Source: Nitrospirota bacterium (lineage in GTDB: Bacteria; Nitrospirota; Leptospirillia; Leptospirillales; Leptospirillaceae). Taken from it: a stretch of 64,000 nt of DNA. The stretch spans positions 62,001 through 126,000 of the forward strand of contig JAMCWM010000008.1 of assembly GCA_023481175.1 (NCBI GenBank). Reading direction: 5' to 3'. Each line of letters begins with the position of its first letter. Within the stretch, counting starts at the first letter, position 1. The notes under the pieces were generated by a model. The model saw only the letters and a program-made list of their open reading frames with translations. It did not search any database and had not been told where the DNA came from. A program made the position numbers and the translations under genes. Below, piece after piece: positions 27,470 to 35,706 of this stretch.

Positions 27470-27905
27470 CCGCTACGCCCCCCGAATAACCCGTCATTTT
27501 TCCGTCCTTCCCCACCACCCGGTGACAGGGGATCAGAAGAGGCAGAGGGTTCTTTCCCAGCGCTCTCCCGACCGCCCGGGACGATCCCGGCCGCCCGATC
27601 CGTTCCGCCAGCGTTCCGTAGGTCCTCGTTTCGCCGAAGGGGATCCTCCGGGTCTCCTCCAGAACCTGCCTTTCGAAGTCCGTGAGATCGGGGGGAAGCG
27701 GGCCGCAGTAGGCGGCCTCGCCCCGGAACACGCTCTCCACAAGCCGGCCAGGATCTGACGCCCGGGGAGCCTCTTCGGAGGAGAACGTCCGGCGTTCCCC
27801 GGAAGAGAGGCGAATCCGGCATCGGAAAGGCCGGCCGTCCCGGAGGGAGAGCGCGACGACGAAGGCCCCGGGAAAAAGGAGGAGGTCTCGAGGCTCTTCC
27901 GTCAT
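27423..27905 (-). CDS. ogt: Methylated-DNA-[protein]-cysteine S-methyltransferase
   Basis: A 160-residue suicide repair protein that removes alkyl groups from O6-guanine. The active-site block reads PLLIPCHRVVGKDGKMTGYSGG (the Cys in PCHRV), preceded by the helix-turn-helix recognition segment IPFGETRTYGTLAERIG and GSSRAVGRALGKNPLP. The ATG at 27905 overlaps the stop of the upstream permease (ATGA), so it is the last gene of the efflux operon. Why a repair enzyme is coupled to an exporter is not evident. Confidence 0.92.
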   Translation of the reverse strand: MTEEPRDLLLFPGAFVVALSLRDGRPFRCRIRLSSGERRTFSSEEAPRASDPGRLVESVFRGEAAYCGPLPPDLTDFERQVLEETRRIPFGETRTYGTLAERIGRPGSSRAVGRALGKNPLPLLIPCHRVVGKDGKMTGYSGGVAVKEALLAWERASIAP

Positions 27906-29020
27906 CCGATCCTCTTCCGGAAGAAATGGCCGGCCAGAAGGAGCGTTCCCAGGCCGATGGCCGCGAGGGCCCCGTATTCGGGAAGGAGGATCCGGACATC
28001 CGCCCCCTTCAGAAAAACCTCCCGGAGGATGACGAGAAAGTATCGGAGGGGGTTCAGAAGGGTCATGTCCTGGATGAATTGCGGCATGTTTGCGATCGGG
28101 GTCGCAAAACCCGAGAGAATGATGGAGGGGACGAGGAAGAGAAAGGCCCCCAGAAGCCCCTGCTGCTGGGTCGAGACCAGGGAGGAGATCATGAGCCCGA
28201 CCCCCAGTCCCGAGAGGGTGAAGAGGAAGACCCCGAGGTAGAGGGCCGAAAGGGTTCCCCGGAGCGGGACATGGAAGAGGAAGACGGCGACCAGGACGAT
28301 GGCCGTGGACTCGGCGAATCCGATGACGAATCCGGGAATGATCTTTCCCATGATGATGTCGAAGGGCCGCAGGGGAGTGACCAGGAGCTGGTCGAAGGTT
28401 CCGTCCTCTCTCTCCCGGGCCACCGACAGGGCGGTGACCAGAAGGGAGACGACCAATGTCAGAAGGCCCACGATGCCGGGGACGATGAACCACCGGCTCT
28501 TGAGGTTGGGGTTGTACCAGGCCCGGATTCCGATGGGGGCGATCGGCGGGGTCAGGCCGTTCTGGGCCATGAAGTCGGCGCTTGCGTTTTGTACGATGGT
28601 TTGGACGTATCCCATGAGGATCATGGCGGTGTTGCTCTGGCGCCCGTCGAGCAGGGCCTCGACCGTCCCCTGGCGTCCGGCCAGGAGGTCCCGGCTGAAG
28701 GTGCTGCGGATGTGGAGGACCAGGAGCACCTTTCTGTTGTCGATCAGGGAGCGGACCTCCCCTTCCGAGTTCACCGACTCAAGGAGCCTGAAGTTCGGGG
28801 ATCCGGAAAAGCGGGCCAGGAGCTGCCGGGAGTAGAGCCCCGGATCCTCGTTCCAGACGGCATAGGAGATGTGGTTCAAGTCGAAGGTCGCCGCATAGCT
28901 GAAGACGACGAGCTGGACGAGGGGCGGGACGATCAGGACCATGCGGGACTTCTTGTCCCGCAGGAGGGCCAGGAACTCCTTCTGGGCGAGCCTCAGGATG
29001 CGCATCACGAGCTGTTTCAC
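27902..29020 (-). CDS. ABC-2 type transporter permease (YbhR/YbhS-like)
   Basis: A 372-residue permease with an N-terminal helix (about 25-45, MVLIVPPLVQLVVFSYAATFD), a large extracytoplasmic domain (about 50-165) and five C-terminal helices, the ABC-2 exporter layout. The sequence TALSVAREREDGTFDQLLVTPL is the family's characteristic cytoplasmic motif. The GTG at 29020 overlaps the stop of the upstream permease (GTGA), with GAGGA before it. It pairs with that permease to form the membrane part of the efflux pump. Confidence 0.88.
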   Translation of the reverse strand: MKQLVMRILRLAQKEFLALLRDKKSRMVLIVPPLVQLVVFSYAATFDLNHISYAVWNEDPGLYSRQLLARFSGSPNFRLLESVNSEGEVRSLIDNRKVLLVLHIRSTFSRDLLAGRQGTVEALLDGRQSNTAMILMGYVQTIVQNASADFMAQNGLTPPIAPIGIRAWYNPNLKSRWFIVPGIVGLLTLVVSLLVTALSVAREREDGTFDQLLVTPLRPFDIIMGKIIPGFVIGFAESTAIVLVAVFLFHVPLRGTLSALYLGVFLFTLSGLGVGLMISSLVSTQQQGLLGAFLFLVPSIILSGFATPIANMPQFIQDMTLLNPLRYFLVILREVFLKGADVRILLPEYGALAAIGLGTLLLAGHFFRKRIG

Positions 29021-30156
29021 AGGATCCTCTTTCGGCTGATCCTGGCCAGGAGGGCGAACAGGAAGACGGAAAAGAAAAGGAGGGCGGACGCATTGGGAAT
29101 GATCACCCCCGGAATGTCCCCGGCCAGGAAGACGGACTGGAGAATGGTCACGAAGTAGGAGGCCGGAATGATATGGGTGAGGATCCGGATGAAGAGCGGC
29201 ATCGAGTGGATGTCGAAGATGAAGCCCGAAAGGATGAAGGCCGGGAGGAAGGTGAAGACGATGGCGATCTGGCCGGCCACGAACTGGTTTTTGGAGACGG
29301 TCGAGATGACGAGCCCCATTCCCAGGGCCGTCGTGAGAAAGAGGGCCGATGTGAGCAAAAGGACACTCAGGGTTCCCCGAAGTGGAACATCGAAGAGAAA
29401 GTGGCCCATGAGCACCGAAACTCCCATGCCGCTCATCCCCAGGACAAAGTAGGGAATGAACTTGCCAAGCAGGATTTCCCCGATCGTCACCGGGGTCGAG
29501 AAGAGGGACTCGAGGGTCCCCCGCTCCCATTCCCGGGCGATGACCATCGAGGTCAGGAGGGCCCCGATCAGGGTCATGATCACGGCGATCAGCCCCGGAA
29601 CGAGAAAGTCCCGGCTCCGGCTGTCGGGATTGAACCAGATCCGGACGTCGAGGCTGATCGGCTGAAAGGAAAGGGCCCGGCCCCGGGTATTGCGGAAGCC
29701 GATCCAGGTTTCCCAGGTGTTGGTCAGATACCCCTCCACCAGGCGGGCCGTGTTGTCGTCGACGCCGTCCACCACGACATGCACCCCGTGGGTCCGGAAG
29801 GACTCGATCGAGCGGCCGAAGTTTTCCCTGAGCCAGAGGATGCCCTCCACATCCTGCCGCTTGAGGGCCGCGATGGCCGAATGGATGTCGGGGTAGCTTC
29901 TGGGGACAAACCAGGGGGACTGCCTTAGGCCTGCGACAAAGCCTTCGGAGGCGGGTGTCCGGCTTTCCTGCACGACGGCGATCGGCACATGCCGGGCATC
30001 GAGCGAGACCCCGTAGCCGAAGATCAGAAGGAGAAGGACGGGAAGGACGATGGCGATCGCAAGGCTCGAGGGATCCCGGACGATCTGGATCGATTCCTTG
30101 CGGATCATGGCCCGGATCCGGAGGATCCGTTCAAGGGGGGAGGCCTCGGGGGTCAT
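29017..30156 (-). CDS. ABC-2 type transporter permease (YbhS/YbhR-like)
   Basis: A 379-residue paralogue of the next gene with the same layout: helix at about 32-51, extracytoplasmic domain with DVEGILWLRENFGRSIE, then helices from about 185 onward. SMVIAREWERGTLESLFSTPVT is the ABC-2 signature. It overlaps the ATPase gene upstream and the second permease downstream by 4 bases each. Together with the double ATPase, the HlyD-like and the TolC-like proteins it matches the E. coli YbhGFSR type of multidrug exporter. Confidence 0.88.
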   Translation of the reverse strand: MTPEASPLERILRIRAMIRKESIQIVRDPSSLAIAIVLPVLLLLIFGYGVSLDARHVPIAVVQESRTPASEGFVAGLRQSPWFVPRSYPDIHSAIAALKRQDVEGILWLRENFGRSIESFRTHGVHVVVDGVDDNTARLVEGYLTNTWETWIGFRNTRGRALSFQPISLDVRIWFNPDSRSRDFLVPGLIAVIMTLIGALLTSMVIAREWERGTLESLFSTPVTIGEILLGKFIPYFVLGMSGMGVSVLMGHFLFDVPLRGTLSVLLLTSALFLTTALGMGLVISTVSKNQFVAGQIAIVFTFLPAFILSGFIFDIHSMPLFIRILTHIIPASYFVTILQSVFLAGDIPGVIIPNASALLFFSVFLFALLARISRKRIL

Positions 30157-31940
30157 GCCGGGACCAGTGCCGGAGGGACGTTTTCAAGGAGCCGGATGAA
30201 GGCGTCTTCCAGGGTCGGGTCGGGGGTCTCCGGCGTCCGGGCCTGACGCCGGATGTCCGCAGGCCGGCCCAGGGAGAGCAGGCGTCCCTGGGCCATGATG
30301 GCGACCCGGTCGCAATATTCCGCCTCGGTCATGAAATGGGTGGTGACCAGAACCGAAACCCCCCAGAGCGACAGCTGGCTGATCGTCCGCCAGAACTCCC
30401 GCCGGGCGACCGGATCCACTCCGCTCGTCGGCTCGTCCAGAAGAAGAATCGACGGTTCGTGGGCCAGCGAAGCCGCAAGGGCCAGCCTCTGGCGGAATCC
30501 CAGAGGGAGAAGTCCCGCCGATTCGTCCCGGTAGGGAACCAGTTCGAAGAACTCCTCGATTTCCGCGATCCGGTCCTTCTGGCGCTTTCCGCCCATCCCG
30601 TAGGCGCTGGTGAAAAAGGTCAGGTTCTGCCGGACTGTCAACTGGGAATAGAGGGAGAACTTCTGGGACATGTAGCCCAGGCGTCCTCGGATTCTGGCCA
30701 CATCGGAGCCAAGGACATCCTGCCCGTCGATCCTGAGCTCTCCCGAGGTGGGAAGGAGAAGTCCCGACAGCATGCGGAAGGTGGTGGTCTTTCCTGCGCC
30801 GTTGGCTCCCAGAAGACCGAAGATCTCTCCCCGGCGCACAGAGAAGGTCAGATGGTCGACGGCGCAGAAGGATCCGAAATAGCGTGTCAGGTCCCGGATG
30901 ACGATGGACTCCTCCCGGGCGCCGTCGGGGAGACCGGTTTTTTTGTCCTGCCATCCCAGATCCCGGGGGGAAGAAGAGATTTTCCGGATTCCCCCGGGGC
31001 CGCCATGGGCGAGGCGCCGCATGAAGGCATCCTCGAAGCGGGGGGGGACCGGGTCGGTCCGGGGAGAGCCGAGTTCCTCCGGAAGGGGAGGAGGCGACAT
31101 TCCCTCCGCCACGATCCGGACGCCGTCCTCCTCGCCCACGGCGTCCTGGATGCCGGGAACCCTCGCCAGATACGGCTCGAGCTTCCGCGGGGACCAGTCG
31201 GGGACGGCCACATGGAAGACATGGCCCCTGGCCTCCTCGATCAGCTCCTCCGGTTTCCCTTCTCCCAGGACATGTCCGTTGTAGAGGATCACCACCCGGT
31301 CGAAGCGGCTGGCCTCGTCCATGTAGGCGGTGCTGACCAGAAGGGTCGTCCTTTTGTCCCGGACCTGGTGGGTGAGGATCTCCCAGAGTTCCCGCCGGGA
31401 CACGGGATCGACCCCGACCGTCGGCTCGTCCAGAAGGAGAAGGGGAGGCGCATGGACGAGAGAGCAGGCGACCCCCAGCTTCTGCTTCATGCCTCCGGAG
31501 AGCTTCCCGGCCAGGCGGGCCCGAAAGGGTCCAAGGGCGGTCATCGAGAGAAGGGGGGCATAAAGTTCTTCCCTTCGTCCGGGGGGGACGCCGTGAAGGT
31601 CGGCATGGAGGTCGAGGTTTTCCGCCACCGTGAGATCCTCATAGAGGCCGAACTTCTGGGGCATGTAGCCCAGATGGCGCTGGAGGGCCGGGGCCTGGGT
31701 GGACGGGTCGAAGCCCAGGATCGTCGCATCTCCGCTGTCGGAGCCCAGAATGCCGGCGAGAATTCTGAGAAGGGTGGTCTTTCCCGCCCCGTCCGGCCCG
31801 ATGAGTCCGGTGATGGTTCCCGGGGCGACCTCGAAGGAGACATTGTCCAGGGCCCGGATCGTGCCGCGGGGGGAGCGGAAGGTCCGGACGATGTTTTTGA
31901 GGGCGATCGCCGGAACCCGGGGGGGGCTATTCTCCGCCAT
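30153..31940 (-). CDS. ABC transporter with two fused ATPase domains (YbhF-like)
   Basis: A 595-residue protein with two nucleotide-binding domains. The first has Walker A GPDGAGKT (about 48-55), signature LSGGMKQKL and LLLDEPTVGVD. The second has Walker A GANGAGKT, Walker B LLLDEPTSGVD, but LPLGFRQRL in place of the LSGGQ signature, a degeneracy also known in YbhF-type proteins. I start at the ATG at 31940, overlapping the HlyD-like gene by 14 bases; an ATG at 31997 would add 19 unconserved residues. The protein energises the two permeases that follow. Confidence 0.9.
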   Translation of the reverse strand: MAENSPPRVPAIALKNIVRTFRSPRGTIRALDNVSFEVAPGTITGLIGPDGAGKTTLLRILAGILGSDSGDATILGFDPSTQAPALQRHLGYMPQKFGLYEDLTVAENLDLHADLHGVPPGRREELYAPLLSMTALGPFRARLAGKLSGGMKQKLGVACSLVHAPPLLLLDEPTVGVDPVSRRELWEILTHQVRDKRTTLLVSTAYMDEASRFDRVVILYNGHVLGEGKPEELIEEARGHVFHVAVPDWSPRKLEPYLARVPGIQDAVGEEDGVRIVAEGMSPPPLPEELGSPRTDPVPPRFEDAFMRRLAHGGPGGIRKISSSPRDLGWQDKKTGLPDGAREESIVIRDLTRYFGSFCAVDHLTFSVRRGEIFGLLGANGAGKTTTFRMLSGLLLPTSGELRIDGQDVLGSDVARIRGRLGYMSQKFSLYSQLTVRQNLTFFTSAYGMGGKRQKDRIAEIEEFFELVPYRDESAGLLPLGFRQRLALAASLAHEPSILLLDEPTSGVDPVARREFWRTISQLSLWGVSVLVTTHFMTEAEYCDRVAIMAQGRLLSLGRPADIRRQARTPETPDPTLEDAFIRLLENVPPALVPA

Positions 31941-32832
31941 GGATCGTCTCGGCCGGGGAGCCGTCCGGACAGGTGACCGGACGAACAGGCCCGTCATGGA
32001 AGGGGATGGTGACCGTAACCGGCATTCCGAGCCGGAGCTTCAGCGTGGGACAGGAGAGATAGACCCGGGCCCGGTAGACGAGAATGGTCCTCTGGTGAAG
32101 GGTCTGGACCTCCTTCGGGGTGAATTCGGCGGACGGGGAGATGTATCCCACGTAGCCCACGAATTTCTCGCCGGGGAATGAGTCTGAGGCGACGTAGGCG
32201 GCCATCCCCTGGTGGATCCTGCCGAGCTCGGGCTCTTCGATATAGACCCGGGCCCAGAGGGGTCGGCTGCGGGCCAGCGTGTAGACCGGAGACTGGGGAA
32301 AGGCCATGTCTCCCGGCTCGAGGATCCGGTTCTGGACGATCCCGTCGACCGGCGCGTAGACCTTCGTGTCGTCGAGCTGGCGGGTGTCGTAGGCCAGCAG
32401 GGCCTTGTCCCTCTTGACCTGGGCCCGGGCCATGTCGAGTCCAGCCCGGGCGTCGTCCTTCTGCTGGTGGGAGTTGAAGGAGGCCTGCGTCAGCCTTCTG
32501 ACCCGGTTCCAGGTCCGCTCCGCATCGAGCCGCTGGGCTCGGTCGTGTTCGAGCTGGCGATTGTCGGCATCCACCAGGTCCTGGTAGCGGATGGGGTCCA
32601 TGAGGGCCATCAGGGCTCCGGCCTTCACCGCAGCCCCCTCCACATAGAGGAGTTTCATGATGCGGCCGGTGTCGTGGAAGGCCAGCTGGACCTCGCGAAG
32701 ATCGATATTTCCATAGAGGACGAGGGCGGAGGATGGAGGCTTCGTCCGGTGGGAAGTCCAGTACCAGACTCCCCCTCCGGCAAGGGTGAGAAGAATGAGG
32801 AGGATGATCAGACGTTTGGGCTTGGAAGCCAT
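31927..32832 (-). CDS. HlyD-family periplasmic adaptor (YbhG-like)
   Basis: A 301-residue membrane-fusion protein linking the inner-membrane ABC exporter to the outer-membrane channel. An N-terminal helix (about 5-24) anchors it. A split lipoyl domain (NIDLREVQLAFHDTGRI and VYAPVDGIVQNRILEPGD) encloses a helical hairpin (about 75-165), followed by beta-barrel and membrane-proximal segments. I start at the ATG at 32832 because of the ideal AAGGAG 5 bases upstream; the ATG at 32871 overlapping the tolC-like stop is the alternative and adds 13 residues. Confidence 0.9.
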   Translation of the reverse strand: MASKPKRLIILLILLTLAGGGVWYWTSHRTKPPSSALVLYGNIDLREVQLAFHDTGRIMKLLYVEGAAVKAGALMALMDPIRYQDLVDADNRQLEHDRAQRLDAERTWNRVRRLTQASFNSHQQKDDARAGLDMARAQVKRDKALLAYDTRQLDDTKVYAPVDGIVQNRILEPGDMAFPQSPVYTLARSRPLWARVYIEEPELGRIHQGMAAYVASDSFPGEKFVGYVGYISPSAEFTPKEVQTLHQRTILVYRARVYLSCPTLKLRLGMPVTVTIPFHDGPVRPVTCPDGSPAETIHGGE

Positions 32833-32867
32833 GGGTTCTCCTTGAAGCCGCGTCTCGGCGGCATTCG

Positions 32868-34319
32868 TCATGGCCCGGGTGGGACGGCCGTTTCTCCGGG
32901 AGGGGCGAGGGTCCCCCGGGCATACTGGTAGGACACGTAGCTGTTCATCAGAAGATACCGGGCCCGGATGACCGACTCCCGGGCTTGCCGGAGGGAGGTC
33001 TGGGCATCCATGACATCGACCGACTGAACCTGGCCCTCGCGGTAGGCCTCCTCCACCAGCGTTTCGTTCTTGAGGGCATTTTCCTCTTCCGTCAGGGCCT
33101 CCCGAAGCTGCTGCCGGGCATCGGAGATGGCGATGGCGGCCCGTCGAAGGTCTGCGGCCACCTGGAGACGGACCGACTCCCGGGTGTCGAGGGCGGCCAT
33201 GAGGTCCGAGCGGGCTTTGGCGGTCTGGTGGATCATGGCGCCCCCCGCGATGATGGGGATTGTCAGGACCCCGCCGAAGTTGAAGGTCGAATAGGGGCTG
33301 TTGTTCGGGATATAGGTAAAGGGCAGGGCCCCGCGGGGAATTGTGGCAGTGAAGGACTGGACGAGGGCGTTCAAGGTCGGATAGTTCTGGGAGCGGGAAT
33401 TCCTGAGGCCGGCCCGGGCCGCCCGGACGTTGGCCTTGGCCTCCTTCCATTCGGGTCGGCGGGAGAGCGCGACCGGAAGGTCCCGGTCGGGGTCGGGAGC
33501 CAGGATCTCGTTGGGGTCGCGGACGACCTCCTGGGCCACGAGACGGACCCCCTTCCGCATTCCCATGATCTGCGCAAGGTTGACGGAGTCGGTCCGGACC
33601 TGGTCCCGGGAGCGGATCAGGGCGAGGCGGGCCGCCTCGACGTTGACCCGGGCCCTTGTCACGTCAAGGACGATGCCCGAACCGGTTTCATACCGGAGCC
33701 GGGCCCGGGCGAGCTGGAGGCGGGCATCGTCCAGGCTCTTTTCATCCGCCCGGACCTGGTGCTGGTCGGCGAGAAGGGTGAAATAGCCGGATTCGGCATC
33801 CCGGACCGTCTGGGACCAGAGGGTGAGTTTCCGGGCCTCCTCCGCGCGATAGGTCCAGCGGCTCTGGTCGACCTGGGAGCCGGTCTTCCCGAAGTCGAGG
33901 AGATCCTGGGTCAGGGTGAAGGTCAGGAGATTCAGGTCCTCGTATTCGTAGTTTGGAAAAAGGAAGAATCCGAAAAGGCTGTTCCCGTAGATGGTCTGGA
34001 AGCTGGCCACAAGCTGGGGATACTCCGCCGCCCGCGCCTGTCCGACCACCTCCCGGGCGCTTTTGACCCGCGCGGTTTCGGCGCGGAGATCGGGCCGGGC
34101 CGAAAGAGCCCGTGAAACGGCGGTATCGAGAGTTACGGGAACAGTGGCCGGATCTGTGGCCGCCCTGGCCGCCACAGGCAATAGAGCCGGAGAGGCAGAA
34201 AAGAATCCCCAAAAGAAAAGAAAAAGAAAGGCAAGACGAAAGAGGCGAAGAAAGCCGGAAGGAAGAAGAGGCGGCGTATGGGAAAACGGGAGGATCCTCC
34301 CGTGCGGGGCGTGACTCAC
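32868..34319 (-). CDS. TolC-family outer membrane efflux protein
   Basis: A 483-residue outer-membrane channel protein, first gene of the efflux operon. The GTG start at 34319 has GGGAG 5-6 bases upstream and is followed by a signal peptide with a Phe-rich core (about 23-40) ending near AARAA. Two repeats of the OEP domain follow, each with long coiled-coil helices (ARAEYPQLVA, RLRYETGSGIVLDVTRAR, and VEEAYREGQVQSVDVMDAQTSLRQA). An earlier in-frame ATG at 34412 would place a charged 31-residue stretch before the signal peptide and is rejected. Confidence 0.9.
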   Translation of the reverse strand: MSHAPHGRILPFSHTPPLLPSGFLRLFRLAFLFLFFWGFFSASPALLPVAARAATDPATVPVTLDTAVSRALSARPDLRAETARVKSAREVVGQARAAEYPQLVASFQTIYGNSLFGFFLFPNYEYEDLNLLTFTLTQDLLDFGKTGSQVDQSRWTYRAEEARKLTLWSQTVRDAESGYFTLLADQHQVRADEKSLDDARLQLARARLRYETGSGIVLDVTRARVNVEAARLALIRSRDQVRTDSVNLAQIMGMRKGVRLVAQEVVRDPNEILAPDPDRDLPVALSRRPEWKEAKANVRAARAGLRNSRSQNYPTLNALVQSFTATIPRGALPFTYIPNNSPYSTFNFGGVLTIPIIAGGAMIHQTAKARSDLMAALDTRESVRLQVAADLRRAAIAISDARQQLREALTEEENALKNETLVEEAYREGQVQSVDVMDAQTSLRQARESVIRARYLLMNSYVSYQYARGTLAPPGETAVPPGP

Positions 34320-34402
34320 ATTTTTCTCCCTCGATGTCGTACCCGAAGATCCGGCGACCTCGGCAACCTCCTCGGCGACCTTCCTGGTCCTCTTTGTTTC
34401 AA

Positions 34403-34431
34403 ATCGTACCATGGATTCGGAGATCTTTCAA
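34403..34431 (-). promoter_or_regulatory. Promoter of the efflux operon with overlapping palindrome
   Basis: On the minus strand TTGAAA (34431-34426), 17 bases, TACGAT (34408-34403). The -35 box overlaps a palindrome CTTTCA-A-TGAAAG (34425-34437), a possible operator. Transcription would start near 34396, about 80 bases before the GTG of the TolC-like gene. Confidence 0.5.
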
Positions 34432-34600
34432 TGAAAGTTGAAATATTCTTGAACTCATGCCGCGCCCCTTCGAAAAGAAAGTTATTTTTCCTTAGTATTT
34501 TAAGGTTTTATTTATTTTGGAAAGGGATGCCGGACAGAATAATACAAGCAGTCTCTTCAGTGCTTCGAAAGCCACCGACTCATTCAGACACCGGAGAGCC

Positions 34601-34850
34601 ATGATATCGGCCGGACGCCTGTCTCAATCCGAAAACATCGCTCAAGAAGGAGCGGATATCTTCGAGAAACACGCCGGTGCGGCCATCTGCGCCATGCGGA
34701 CCTCAATCCAGGAACCCCCGTCCGTCCCGGAACTGGCCGAGGAGGCCCGCGTTACCCCATGGCATTTCATCCGCATGTTCCGCCGAATGGTGGGGATTCC
34801 TCCAGGAAAGTACCTGGCCGCCCTCCGGATCGAGTCCTCCCATCGAGGGG
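34601..34850 (+). pseudogene. Truncated AraC-family regulator
   Basis: From the ATG at 34601 (GGAG before it) the frame encodes about 80 residues including one helix-turn-helix of AraC type: SVPELAEEARVTPWHFIRMFRRMVGIPPGKYLAALRIES. The second helix-turn-helix is missing. Similarity stops near 34850, where sequence of the neighbouring transposase remnant begins on the other strand; the frame then runs through unrelated sequence to 34897. An insertion or deletion has therefore removed the rest of the gene. Confidence 0.65.
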
Positions 34851-35284
34851 ACGCTCCGACTGGATATTCTCCATCATCGCCCGGTCGCTGTTCTTGACCG
34901 ATTCCCGGCGAAGACCGAAAAGAAGTCCGACCACCTCGTGGGTCGCAATCTTGCACAGCCCGTACACCAGATGGGCCAACAGCTTTGTCACCCGAGGACC
35001 GCGAACAGGCAGGAAGTCCAAGCCTTCCGTCACGATCTTGCACGTCGGGCAGGAGACACGATACCGGTTGAAGCGAATCACTGTCGGGTGTTGCCATAAC
35101 AGAAGATGTTGCACCTCCTGCAGGCAGTGATCATACCCGGGAAGGCCCTCTTTACCGCAAGAGCCGCACTGGAAGGTCGTCTGACCCTGTCGATTGTCAT
35201 AACGACAGATCGTTCCTGCATTTCGATGCCGACGATGCGAAACCCTGGAAAGCCGAGAAGTCTCGTGATAAACTCGTAAGGCAT
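34850..35284 (-). mobile_element. Remnant of an ISL3-like transposase
   Basis: Minus-strand sequence from the ATG at 35284 reads MPYEFITRLLGFPGFRIVG and continues, after an apparent frameshift near 35185, with a zinc-ribbon segment (CGSC ... CPTC) and LFGLRRESVKNSDR, the pattern of the N-terminal part of ISL3-family transposases. The catalytic DDE domain is absent: the coding similarity ends near 34850 where it meets the broken AraC gene. Frameshift plus truncation make it inactive. Terminal repeats could not be identified with confidence. Confidence 0.6.
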
Positions 35285-35334
35285 CCGGTGGGTCCTCCGT
35301 GTTCTCATTTGGCGATGGATACACGGAAAAATAA

Positions 35335-35706
35335 TACATCACCAGATGCTTTTTTCACCCACACTTTCCCGTCAAGAGCCGAAACCTGGAACTGATCCTT
35401 CAGGGTGAAAAGCCCTACGACATCTTCGTGCGATGGAAGCCCCTCGAACTACAGCCCATCGGGTGGCATCCGGATATCAACGACGGGGTGCGCCTCAATA
35501 TCCCTCCTTTCATGATGGCCGGGACGTTGCGCTTCAACAAAAAGCCGCAGGTCAATATTGCCTGGGAAACGGACCGAGGCAAGGATGTGGAGTCGGTTCC
35601 CTGGTTTGGCGTTTTTGACGGGAAACGCATCAATGATCATCACCTGGGTCTTGACGAAAAACGGGTGGCTCGAGAAGAAAAGAGTCGAAAGGAGAATGCG
35701 CGGTGA
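35335..35706 (+). pseudogene. C-terminal fragment of a DNA methyltransferase
   Basis: The open frame from 35335 lacks a plausible start and reads PYDIFVRWKPLELQPIGW, DINDGVRLNI, DRGKD and INDHHLGLDEKRVAR. These are C-terminal motifs I associate with large class I adenine-specific DNA methyltransferases of restriction or phage-defence loci; the catalytic part is missing. The stop TGA overlaps the GTG of the AIPR gene, so the intact ancestor was translationally coupled to it. The exact methyltransferase family is an inference from memory of similar tails. Confidence 0.5.

Noticed and set aside
35335-35706. The methyltransferase tail as a complete small gene
   Set aside because: Only GTG at 35428 could start it, with no good ribosome site, and recognisable family sequence continues upstream of that codon.
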